DNA of 64,000 bases from Cephalotus follicularis (taxonomy: Eukaryota > Streptophyta > Magnoliopsida > Oxalidales > Cephalotaceae): assembly GCA_001972305.1 (NCBI GenBank), contig BDDD01000892.1, positions 286,736-350,735 of the forward strand. Reading direction: 5' to 3'. The first letter of the stretch is position 1, and each line of letters starts with the position of its first letter. Under the pieces are notes generated by a model. The model saw nothing but the letters and a program-made list of their open reading frames with translations. It was not told where the DNA came from and did not search any database. Made by a program: the position numbers and the translations under genes. Of this stretch, positions 47,065 through 57,532 are shown piece by piece.

Positions 47065-49821
47065 TGTAATACCCTGCTCGTTCGTAAATATATTTTACGG
47101 ATTTTATGTTTTTGTGTTCGGGCTTTTTAATTGTGTTTAATTTTAAAGTCCGGTTGCCCTTTGTTTTGGGCTTATGTGATTTGGGTTGTCTGATACCAGT
47201 CCAATTTTGGGTATCTAATGATACGTTGGGTTTGGTCCTATTTTATCAAAATTTTATTTCATTAAAATTATTCATTTTTATTTTAAAAATCCTTTTTAAT
47301 CCATTTTAACTTATTTATTTTAATTATTTTCTTATTTCCTTTTATTTTTCTTTTCCTTTTTCTTTTTCTTTCTTTTTCTTCTTTCTTTCCTATTCCTTCT
47401 TCCTCCTTTCACCCGAATTCTCCCTCCTCTCATTACTATCACATGTTTTCTATATCTTCCTTCCATTATTGTTTCCCCAAATCCTCTCCTTTTCCTTATG
47501 TGAGCAGATTTGGTCTCCCCTTTTTCCTTTTGTTGTGCCATTGCCATTCTATAATTGCCTCCTTCTTTTTTTCTGCCTTATGCCATAGCCGAATTCTGCC
47601 TGTTAGTGTGTGATCATCTGCTGTGTAATTCGTTCTTCAAAATTCGAAGAGGTAATCTCAGTCCTTTTGTGTTTCTTTGGATTGAATTCTTCTAGTTTGT
47701 TGAGCATGTATGTATTCCTTGTTTTGTTTTCTTGTCCTCCTTCTGTACAGTTGTTTGATCAGTGAATTCGTGGTATTCTTGTTGTGTTTTCTGTGTTCTT
47801 AACGTCATTACAGGTCAGTCAATTCGTCTCCTCTAATGATAGTTTTGTTTCAATGTCATAATTTGAGTTTTTATGCTCTTGGTGTCTTTGGGTCTTGATT
47901 CCTACATAAATGTGTTGTCATTGTGTTAATAGGATTGTCAACATGTTTTATGCACATAGATATGTCATAAACTGGGTTTATAACACCGGTAACTGATAAA
48001 AGACAGAATCTGGATATTAATATGCATTGTCTTCTTGTTTCCTCTTGGAGGATAAGCCACTGTCCAATTATTTATATGTCGTTTCTGTGTTTTTATGTCA
48101 CCTAGAAGTCATATATGATCATATGTTTATGTCCATATGTCCCCGGTTTAATGTAGAAATCATTTGAACCATTTTCAGTAGTGAATTTTTGAATTTCCAA
48201 CTGTTCTGTCCCCCAGAACAATCGGCTGTCTCTGTGGACAGTCGGCTGGAATGGATGAGTAGCCGACTGCCAGATGAATGCAGTCGACTGCCTTAGGTTG
48301 TGTAGCTGACTGGATGTATGAACCAGTCGACTGCCTGCACTTTTATTTGAGTAGTCGACTGGACCTTATGAATAGTCGACTGTCTTGCTTCCCCAGTCGA
48401 CTGGTGCCCTGTATTAGTCGACTGTTTTGCCCAGAAATGTACTGTTTTCAACTGTTTTGCTCCGTTTGATCCTCGAATTGATCCGAGTCTTTACCAAACA
48501 CTATTATGAGTCTGTTTAATACTTCTAATGTGTTTTAGACTCTTAGATTGATTGTGATTCAAGTGAAGTTTTGTTTAAGTCACCTATTCGTAAGTACTTT
48601 GTGAGCGCATAAGGTACGGATTTTCGGTTCCTTGGCTATCTGATATTCGAACTGAAAACTGTTTTGCTAAGCATCTTCGTTTATGAAATCAACGATGTTT
48701 TATGGTTTTGACACATTTCGAATATAAAGTTGGTTTGACATTCTAAATGATTCCGACTTTATCCATACGATATAAAATGATATGATATGTTATGATACGA
48801 TATGTTATGATACGATATGTTATGATACCGTTGTGAGCGGTTTTCGAATATGTTATGTGAAAACATATGATATGTGATTTTAAATTGATTTTGATAAATC
48901 AATTATTTTTGAAATAAATACTGAGTATTGTACCCACGTATGGGGCGTACCATAGGCACGTCGTAGGCCTGGCACGGGGACGTGACACTCCGTAGCAGTG
49001 TGATTAGACTACGGCGTCTCTGAGTGTATGAACAAATCCCATGAGGTGGATTTGTGGATCCGCTATGTGTGATAGAGGCGTATGAATCGATTCTAGTTAT
49101 GTGATCTGAGGTGTGATCAGATATGTGATCCGATGTGTGATTCGGATATGTGTATGTGAGAATTGACTTGTGTAGTGCCATACACTTCAATTCTAGTGGG
49201 CATGTGGAATTAGCGTCTCCCTTGCCAAAATCTATGATATGTGATATGTATGTGACTCAGTATGATTTGTAAATTAAGATTCGTAAATCGAAAATAATGT
49301 TTTGAAATGTTCCATAATTGTTTCGAAAGATATGCAATTGTTATTTGAATATGATTAAATTGTTTTAACTGTTTAAGATTTCTGTTACGTTATTATTGAA
49401 ATATTAATGTTTTTAAATTACCGTTTACTATTTTATTTCCCTTATCCGTACTGAGGTTTGCTCAATCGCGTTTTTGTTTCATGCGGCAGGTTTTCAGGAG
49501 CAGCGGGGGAAAATTTGACGAGTGATGACTACCTTTTGTGATAGGATCCCTAGGAGTGTGATCCCTTGTGTTTTATGTCTAGTGGTCAAACTATGAAACT
49601 TACGTTTTATGTTTTTAAATTTGGAACTGGATTATGCTTTGAGTTTTATGCAACTGCTTAATATGATTAACTCTTAAGTTTTAATGTTATGATAAGACTG
49701 CCACGTTTTTGGCTGTTTTTGGTTAATAAATTAATGTTATGATCAGATAAGATATGTTATGATAAGTAATGTTGTGTATGATATGACCCTGTGATGACTC
49801 TCGCCGTCCGGGGGTGTTACA
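47065..49821 (+). mobile_element. Solo LTR-C in E unit 4 gag
   Basis: It begins TGTAATACCCTGCTCG and ends CGGGGGTGTTACA, 2757 bp, with no internal region. The flanks are CTAAC (47060-47064) and CCAAC (49822-49826), a 5-bp target duplication with one mismatch. Joining the flanks restores the CTAACTCAAGG order seen in the other gag units. Internal landmarks: a pyrimidine-rich tract near 47270-47420, a palindrome cluster at 48220-48425, a GATATGTTATGATAC tandem repeat near 48780-48830 and the GGGGCGTACCATAGGCACG block near 48942. It is complete, unlike the copy at 13503. Confidence 0.93.
48220..48425. repeat. CAGTCGACTG cluster, 21-bp phased (solo LTR-C)
   Basis: Ten motif starts at 48220, 48240, 48261, 48282, 48304, 48325, 48353, 48374, 48395 and 48416; spacings 20, 21, 21, 22, 21, 28, 21, 21 and 21 bp. 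The pattern, including the single 28-bp gap, matches the truncated LTR-C apart from a one-base shift and one extra motif. Confidence 0.9.
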
Positions 49822-49826
49822 CCAAC

Positions 49827-50640
49827 TCAAGGAGACATGACAGTGGCCTAGTACGAGACCAAGTTTGTTGATTTTTCGAGGATAGCTCCTTACATGGTTA
49901 GTACTGAAGCAAGGAAGGCCAAGAGGTTTCTTGGTTGGCATAGACTAAGTATCAGATAGAAGCTAGTGCCTCCGCGATTGAGATCCTTCTTTAAGTTGGC
50001 TAGTAGAGCCAGAGATGTTGAGGCAGTAGAAGAAGAATTTCGTAATTTATGGATCCAATCTAGTAGCGGAAAGCCTACTTCGTCAGTGAGGTAGTCAGAG
50101 AGGAGCTCTGAGAGTAGTAATAAATCCCAGAGGTCAGGAAACAGCAACCCGAGTCAGGTGGCTCCCCTTAGAGCATCAGCAATTCACCCAGTTTTTCAGA
50201 GCAGCTTGGAAGTTCACCGTAGAAGAGTAGAGGGAGGGGCTCCCATTAAAGGGAGCAGAGGAGGATTACTGATCAGGGAGGTCGATTTTGACTCTCCAGT
50301 GGTGGAGAAAAAACTTCCTTTGAACCCTGCGTGCATTGTAAACACACTAATCACATGTCTAAGGATTGTTGGTGGAAGGCCTACATGTGCATTATCTGAG
50401 GAGCTCTAGACCATATGGCAAGGAAATACCCTCGTGATAGTTTGGTGGTTCTGGGCATCAACAAGGACAGAGTGTAGGTCGGCCCCAAGGGGGTTCTCTG
50501 TAGAACCAAAATTATTGACTATCAGCAGGGCAGTGGTTCTCGACAGCAATACCAGGGTTTTCCTAGCACCAGTTTGCCCTTTACGGTGCTGGGAAATCAT
50601 GGTAAGGATCCTATAGGCTCGACGCCAACCGTGCACTGAA
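49827..50640 (+). pseudogene. E-family gag, unit 4, 3' piece
   Basis: It continues the capsid core after the LTR-C insertion (VDFSRIAPYMVSTEARKAKRFLG). It keeps Arg in KLVPPRLRSFF, where units 1-3 have TGA. The first zinc knuckle is intact near 50331-50372 (CX2CX4HX4C); the second has Cys to stop and Cys to Tyr changes. A Gln-rich tail and the polypurine tract CTTTAAGGAGGGGAGGA follow, just before LTR-E5. Confidence 0.85.
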
Positions 50641-50744
50641 TCAGAGTTGTGCAGCGGAAGCATGGGGAAGAAGTAAGAACATTGTACCGTCTTTGTTTTG
50701 GCGTTATGGAATCTCAGGACGAGATTTCTTTAAGGAGGGGAGGA

Positions 50745-53179
50745 TGTAAACCACGCGTTTTGTATAAATTATTGTATTAAATGGTAATTTGCAATGACGT
50801 ATGGTAACATGACATGTGTCCACCATAATATCTTTCCAAGTGTCCCGCATCCAATATCAATCTAGTTCCTTCTTTAAGAAGCTGAAGGGCACAAAGTGAG
50901 GGACAGTTAGCCATTGTCAGGGGACTGATTCTTGATCCCTTTGGGGAGGGAGAAAGAGAGAGATAGAGACGAGTCATGGGCAATTACTGCTGGCCATTCA
51001 GTGAGAGACATCTCTTCCTTACCACCTCTCCTCCTTTTTCCTCGACGCAAAAACTTAGAGCTTCGCTTCCAGCGCCGCTCTTAGAGAGAGAACGGACAGA
51101 ATCGAGTAAAGGAAGAGTCATTGGACTAGTAGAAATGTGTAAAGCTTGAAAGAAGAACCAGATCACGGTTGCAAAAATCAGTTCTCCCGAATCTGCGTCT
51201 CAACTGTATTGAGGTAAGCTCAACATATATGCCTTGAACTCATGTAAATTCCTGCCTTGAAAATGAATATACTCTAATGAATGGCTAGATCAGGATTAGA
51301 AGCATGAGTTAGGGTGATTGATCTAATGAATGATTGATTGAAATTGAGATCTGAGAGAGAATGGAGATCTTGAGCTTATAAGCCTGATCTCTTCTCCCCG
51401 CTGATTATGGATCCACAAGTGTGAATCTTAGTGATGAATTTATTTCTCAGTTGTAACCGACCACTGGGGCATGTGGCTCCTATGAATTGAGTGTTCAACT
51501 GATCTAATGGTTATCAGTCCTTATCGATGTACTGCACAGGCCACAATGTTGGCACTTTGCTTATGAGATAATAGTCGACGCCTAGAGAAATTGATGACTG
51601 CAGACCTCAGAGGTAGGGGTCGAACCTGGAGCAAAGAAGCTAAGGCAAACCTCGGCCCTTAGTACCCCGTTCTCTGCCAAACATAGTGTTCTCTGCAAAA
51701 ACACAGTAAAGTGTACAGTAATGTTTTCATTATCGACTAGTTACTTTGGGAACTAGTAATCGCATCGTTATTGGCTAGGACCTTTGGGAACTAGTGATCG
51801 TATTGTTATCGACTAGGACCTTCGGGAACTAGTAATCACATCGTTATCGGCTAGAACCTTCGGGAACAAGTGATCATATCATTATCGGCTAGGACCTTTG
51901 GAAACTAGTAATCGCATCGTTATCGGCTAGGACCTTAGGGAACTAGTAATCGCATCGTGATCTGCTAGGACCTTCGGGAACTATTAATCGCATCGTTATT
52001 GGCTAGGACCTTCGGGAACTAGTAATTGCATCATGATCGGTTAGGACCTTTGGGAACTAGTAATCGTGCTGGAGGCAGACCTCGTACTAGAAGGCAGACC
52101 TCGTAATAGAAGGCGGGCCACAAAAGTAGAGATCAGAGCTCAAATCTCAAGCCTAACATCAAGACTAAGGGAACTCTAAGGGTCGTGCAGACTACGTGGA
52201 CCCATCTCTGATAAAATGGTTTCTAATACCAATCACCCAAAAAGACTTTATAGTTTCAGACCTCTAAGGTCATAGCTGGGTTCGACAGTGTTGAGCCTTG
52301 ATGAGATAGCCTACCAATCTCCGCTAAGTCATGGAGAGTTAATCAGATCAATTCTGAGTGCCTAGTATGCTTTGTCCAAAAGAGACTGGCGTTGAGGGAG
52401 GAGTCAATTAGACCAGCTCCTCAGTATGCTCTGTGTTAACCATACTAGCATTAAGGGGAAGGCAGACCAGACTAGTTCTATGGTCGGCTTCTCTACGTAC
52501 GACACACGAGAGTGCGTAGATGGATGGAGGTATTACCCCCTCATGCCATACGGTTATGGTTATGGAATGATTGTTCTCTGCTACCTCAAGTCGAGGAGGC
52601 CGAGGTGAGCTTCTCTGCTATCTCGAGCCGAGGAGGCCTAGAAGCACTTATACTGTTGACTCATCTGCCTGCAACACCTTGAATGCACAGAAGGACGGAA
52701 GTCTTCTGCCTGCTCATACCTTGTGAATATAAGTATCTCCATACGACTTTGGGTTGGTCTGGGTAATGCTTGTAGTCTTAAAGTGTAAGAATGATGACTT
52801 TTACGATATGGGCTCAATGATAAAGGGCAGGTACAGATGTTGCATCAAGTGACCAGATAGGCCAGATCACAGAGCAAAGCGTCCTCTGCAGTGCAGTTCC
52901 TCTTGTTTACACCTACCTTATATAAGAGTGTTAAGGTATAAGAATGATTATAACCAGTTTAATCTCACCTACCGACTTGTGGCAGAGCATGAGATTTAAG
53001 AAGTTATGTATATAAATGGGGCTAACCCATGTAAGGAATTGAATGGTTATTCCGTATGCATAATTATATATTGAAGTTTTAAATTTATTGCATATTTGGA
53101 TGATGATGATTGATTGGTAGGGATGACATGTCATGTATCAGACCGTGGGGTCCTCCTCATCAGGGTTCGGGGCGTGACA
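50745..53179 (+). mobile_element. LTR-E5, last LTR of the array
   Basis: It begins TGTAAACCACGCG and ends GTTCGGGGCGTGACA, 2435 bp and uninterrupted. The next bases (TGAGGATATCAGC) are not a primer site, so the array ends here. Confidence 0.92.
51720..52068. repeat. 38-bp tandem repeat, 9 units (LTR-E5)
   Basis: The same unit as the other E LTRs, nine copies, the most regular array of the four. Confidence 0.9.
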
Positions 53180-53288
53180 TGAGGATATCAGCAATAAAGG
53201 TTTAGAGAGTGAGTGATGGCCCTTTTTTTGGCACTTATTGAAGTCTTATTGTTGTTTATGCTAGATGGAAATGTAAAAGATCCAATTA

Positions 53289-53651
53289 GTGCATTTGTTT
53301 GAGTTTTAAAATTAGCACTCAATATCATTTATTACTTATTATCTAAAAAGCATTATTTACATCACTTATCAGATAAGATGAAGTGCTGATTGATTATTTG
53401 GACAAAAATATCCTTATAATAACCAATATTTATAGTTTACTTTAATTTTTATAAAATAACATATTCTTTAATATATAGTTCAGAAGTTCAAAATGAGAAA
53501 TTATACATATTCAGATCTTTTAATCAGCACAGTTATCAAACAATTTTATCCATTCAGTATTCAGCATTTAACTACTATTTATTAACTATTCAGTATCAAC
53601 CAGATATTCATTCAGATTCAGTCACTCATCACTTAACGTAAACGAATGCAC
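53289..53651. mobile_element. Probable MITE (hAT-like?) with short terminal inverted repeats
   Basis: GTGCATTTGTTT at 53289-53300 and AAACGAATGCAC at 53640-53651 are inverted copies with one mismatch. Between them lies 340 bp of AT-rich sequence without coding potential. I could not find a convincing target duplication, so superfamily and exact ends are uncertain. Confidence 0.5.
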
Positions 53652-53771
53652 CCTGAGTGTACATCTGATTGAGAATTTGGATGTTTGTGTAAATCATATG
53701 TAACTCTGCAGGACTGGCATTTGTTCTAGATTTGGCTATGGTAAACCAGATGCATTATTCCTTAAAGAATG

Positions 53772-55140
53772 CTAACTGACACATATTGTAAAGAACAAGC
53801 AATGGCCCAAAGAAAGAGAAAGAAAGACAGGGAGCAAGCACACTAAATTTATAGTGGTTTGATCAACCTGCATACATCCACTTTCTTCGTTGGTAGTGCC
53901 TGCCAAGGAGTTACACTGAGTGCATCGCACTCAAATGACTAGATTCTCAAGCTCCATCAAACCATTACATGTGTAGATTCTTAAACTCTCGCTGGTCCAT
54001 CAACATTGCATTTTAGACTCAATGCTACCGTTCTTGCTCAAATTCCTAGGCTCTGTCGGGCCCCTTAGCATTGACTTCACAAGCCGCAATGCTAGCATCT
54101 ATTTGAGTCCCTCTCGACTCAAGTCCATTTGGACTATCTTATCACTTACAACTTGAGTCAAGTCTATTTACATCGTGTGATCTCCAAAAATATGACCTCT
54201 CAATGATCAAATAAGAATTTCGCTCATCTACAAAACACTAAGAATTTTATCCTAGCTCAAGTGTTTTCTATTTGTTCTCTCTAATTCTCTATTTCTTTCT
54301 TGATGATCTTCAGATGTGATCGTGTACTTCATCAACTAGTTGTCTTGTTCTCTCTGCTTCTCTCTTTCTTTGTTGATGATCTTCAAATCCGATCGTGTAC
54401 TTCATCAACTAGTTTTCTCTTCTTGTTTTTCTTCTCCTTCTTCTTCTTATAGTCTTATCATTGATCATGACGATGGAGATTCTTCTCTTCTAGCTCTATT
54501 CACAGGCCAACTTTCTTGAGACGCTTAGCATAAGCTTTCAGTTCATGTTCACTATTCTTTTCTTGACAACTTGGAAGACAACGGCTTATATAGTGAGTTT
54601 GAGTACTAGCCATTTATAATCGTTGTAGTGGAGCAGTATCCCTTGAAGCTTCTGACAGATGAACTCTTATGTCCCGTCATTCTGAAAAACCTTTCTCCAC
54701 TTTAGAGCTTGCTTCTTCTGTCATTTCTAAAAAATCTTCTGACTTTGTGCACTTTTCTCCTTTGCTTTACGCAACAGTTGTTCCTAATGCTTTGACTTCT
54801 TTAATCTTAAGATTAATGGTAGATCATCTCCTTATCTTTTACCACGTTTGCTTCCTTAGCATTGTAATAAGTGTCATGTTGACTTGACACGTGTAGAGTG
54901 GAACCTGCGTTTGATTCGAGCTAGTCTTTAGTATTCAAGACTGGAGCTTGTCCATTTGGCAATAAGACATTTTCTTACACTTTTGATTTTCATCTTGCTC
55001 ATCCTCTTGTGCTTTGGTCTTAAACTTTCGACGTCGATTACTCTCATATGCTCAAATTGACTTGTATGTTGTTCGTCTGTTTGGCACTAGTTTAGTTGAT
55101 TTTCAATGAACTCGTGACATGAATATTCCAATATCATATT
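53772..55140 (-). mobile_element. Probable copia LTR (minus), ends uncertain
   Basis: AAATTTATAGTGGTTTGATC near 53845 and CATACATCCACTTTCTTCG near 53870 match the TTTATAGTGGTTCGGC...TACGTCCACTTTCTC block of the copia LTR at 35208-35245, a hallmark of plant copia LTRs. The right end may be near 55135 (minus-strand TGATATTGGAATATTC). No internal region or target duplication was recognised. The open frame 54669-54887 is not gene-like. Confidence 0.4.
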
Positions 55141-55257
55141 TAATTATATGATACATGTGGGATATTTTGGACAAGAAGTCTTGTAGCATCTCATATTTTT
55201 TCATGATGAACATAAGTATTATTTAATTTATTAAATAATACCTAAGAATAGTATTTA

Positions 55258-55467
55258 TGTTATAAACTTCTTGCATTAACTAACAACTGAAGATTGTACT
55301 ACAAAGAATTTCAGAGAGAAAGTGAGAGAGAATAAGAGATTTCTTATTATGAATTCCTTAATTTCTTCTTAACATTACATTCCTATTTATAGGAGTTTAG
55401 GGGTTGTTGGAATAGTGTTTGGTTGTTGGAATAGTAATTTAACTATTCATCTGTTGAATTCTTTACA
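55258..55467 (-). mobile_element. Copia 3' LTR
   Basis: 210 bp, plus-strand ends TGTTATAAACTTC and GAATTCTTTACA. It matches 59252-59454 closely. The next plus-strand bases ATACCCCCCCTTG are the polypurine tract (minus strand CAAGGGGGGGTAT). Confidence 0.9.
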
Positions 55468-55614
55468 ATACCCCCCCTTGAATTTCTATTCCATATGACT
55501 ATGACTGCCTCGTTAAAACCTTGCTAGGAAAAACCCATTGGGATAAAAACCTTTGCGAAGGAAAAAGAGTACAGTCTCCCCCTGAAACAAAACTTCACAA
55601 GTTCTTGAACTGTA

Positions 55615-56377
55615 TTAATGAAGATCTTTAATCTGACGCATCCCAATATCATGTCTGAGCTTCTTGAATGTAGTACCTGGTAATGCCTTCGTAAATAAAT
55701 CCGCTAAATTGTCAATGGATCGGATTTGTTGTACATCAATATCACTTTTTTTCTGAAGCTCATGGGTGTAGAAGAATTTTGGTGAAATATGTTTCGTTCG
55801 ATCACCCTTGATATATCCTCCTCTGAGTTGTGTGATGCAAGCAGCATTATCTTCATATATTACAGTGGGGTTATTTCTAATTGAAGATAGTCCACATGAT
55901 TCTTGTATATGTTGAATCATAGATCTCAACCATATACATTCTCGGCTTACTTCATGAATTGCAAGGATCTCTGAATGATTTGAAGAAGTTGCTGTCATTG
56001 TCTGTTTTGTTGATCGCCATGATATAGCGGTGTCACAAAAGGTAGAGATATAACCGGTTTGTGATCTTGCTTTATGTGGATCAGACAAGTATCCAGCATC
56101 AGCATATCCAATCAATGTTGATTTTGTGCCCCTTGGATAAAATATATCCATATCAGTGCTTCCACGCAGATAGCGCATTATATGCTTAATTCCATTCCAG
56201 TGCCTTCTCGTTGGTGTCGAGCTATATCGTGCTAGTAAATTGACAGAGAATGCAATATCAGGTCTTGTGCAATTTGCAAGATACAATAGTGCTCCAATTG
56301 CGCTAATATAAGGAACTTCAGGTCCAAGGATTTCTTCTCCTTCTTCTTGAGGACGAAATGGATCCTAGACATCTCAA
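55615..56377 (-). pseudogene. Copia pol 3' fragment: end of RT and full RNase H
   Basis: The minus-strand frame starts at the junction near 56377 with DPFRPQEEGEEILGPEVPYI, the RT C-terminus, then LANCTRPDIAFSVNLLARYS. RNase H follows with its acidic residues kept (Asp in GYADAGYLSDP, Glu in NHSEILA, Asp in YEDNAACI). It ends with the usual copia tail (DNLADLFTKALP, KKLRHDIGMRQ) at the stop 55615. Open for over 220 codons, so this is a fairly young copy, but it has no start of its own and the rest of pol is gone. It would degrade the RNA strand during reverse transcription if part of a full polyprotein. Confidence 0.9.
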
Positions 56378-57451
56378 TGAATCTACAGAGATAAAAATCA
56401 TAAAATTCCATTGAGAAACGAAGCTGCAATGAATTTTTAAAGTTGCAGTTTCCTTTTGAAAATAGGACCTGAGCAGTGGAAGAAAACATGGATTTTCATC
56501 AAGAATTCGACAGAATCTCGAGATGCATAAAACATAGAAGTTAAAGTAGACATCTTAAGGTTTTCAAAACATTAAACCATTCGAAATTTCATCAAGAACT
56601 CAGCAAGATATGAATTAAAGTATCTGCTGCATAATTTTGAATCAAAACAGAGGAATAACTTTGATAAAATGGGTATAGAATCTCCTTACCTCACTTGATC
56701 TCCTTCTCTTCTTCTCTCCCACGAAATCTCCCTCTTCAACTCAGCAGAAACAAGCCTTTTGTTCAGTTAACAAGGCACACATATATAAAGAGAAAGGGAA
56801 GCTTGAAGGCTAAGCTTGGGTGGTGTCATCCATGACCTCACCCATGTGAGCTTGTCTCCATGTGATTGAATCCAATCAATTCAGCTGATGCCACCTGCCC
56901 TATAGTAGCAAAATATCATAATTCATCCATTCCTTACTTGACACGTGCCCTACAAACCATTTAAATCCTCCAAAATGGGATAAAAACTCATAATTCTGCA
57001 CCTGACACAGAGCAAAGCGTCGACTCTTTACCTCTAAGCGTCGACCGTCACAGCCTTTACCTGAGTTTTTCACCTCTATCCCGACTAAAGCGCTAATGCT
57101 TTACTACAAAGCGTCGACGCTTTAAGTCTCCTCTAGGTCAACCTTCAATTCTTGATCTCGAAGCGACGACTTTTACATTTAAAGCGTCGACCGTTACTAC
57201 CAAAGCGTCGGCGCTTTGGGACAATTTTCCTTCTCAACACTTAGCCAAAAAATTTTCTTCTAGGGGCGCTGCCCCCTGAACCCCCGCCCGCTGTCCGGGC
57301 AGCGGGACCCCCCGTCTGCTCACCGGGGAGCGGAACCCCCGTACTCCTCGAGCGTAGGGTCATACTACGGGTCCCCTAAACAATCTGCCAATATACACAA
57401 TAGCAATCATTTCCATAATTAATATCTTTACTGGAAATCTGGGTCATTACA
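56378..57451 (-). mobile_element. LTR inserted in the copia element (probable solo LTR)
   Basis: Minus-strand start TGTAATGACCCAG at 57451, minus-strand end CTCTGTAGATTCA at 56378, 1074 bp. It replaces the part of the copia polyprotein between gag and the end of RT, so either a deletion came with the insertion or a larger nested structure collapsed. Flanks CTCAA and AGCAA do not form a clean duplication, which fits a deletion. It holds a very regular GTCGAC-type cluster (57017-57214) and a GC-rich block with repeated GGGGAGCGG/CCCCCG words near 57265-57345. Confidence 0.75.
57017..57214. repeat. GCGTCGAC cluster with exact 21/52-bp spacing
   Basis: Seven motifs start at 57017, 57038, 57090, 57111, 57163, 57184 and 57205; spacings 21, 52, 21, 52, 21 and 21. 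Pairs 21 bp apart recur with an exact 73-bp period, although the spacers are not alike. Confidence 0.88.
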
Positions 57452-57532
57452 AGCAATGTCCAAATGGGTTATACCCATTGAACCAAAGTCTGATTGCGTA
57501 GTTTCCAAAGGGTCACAATGACTTATAAAATT

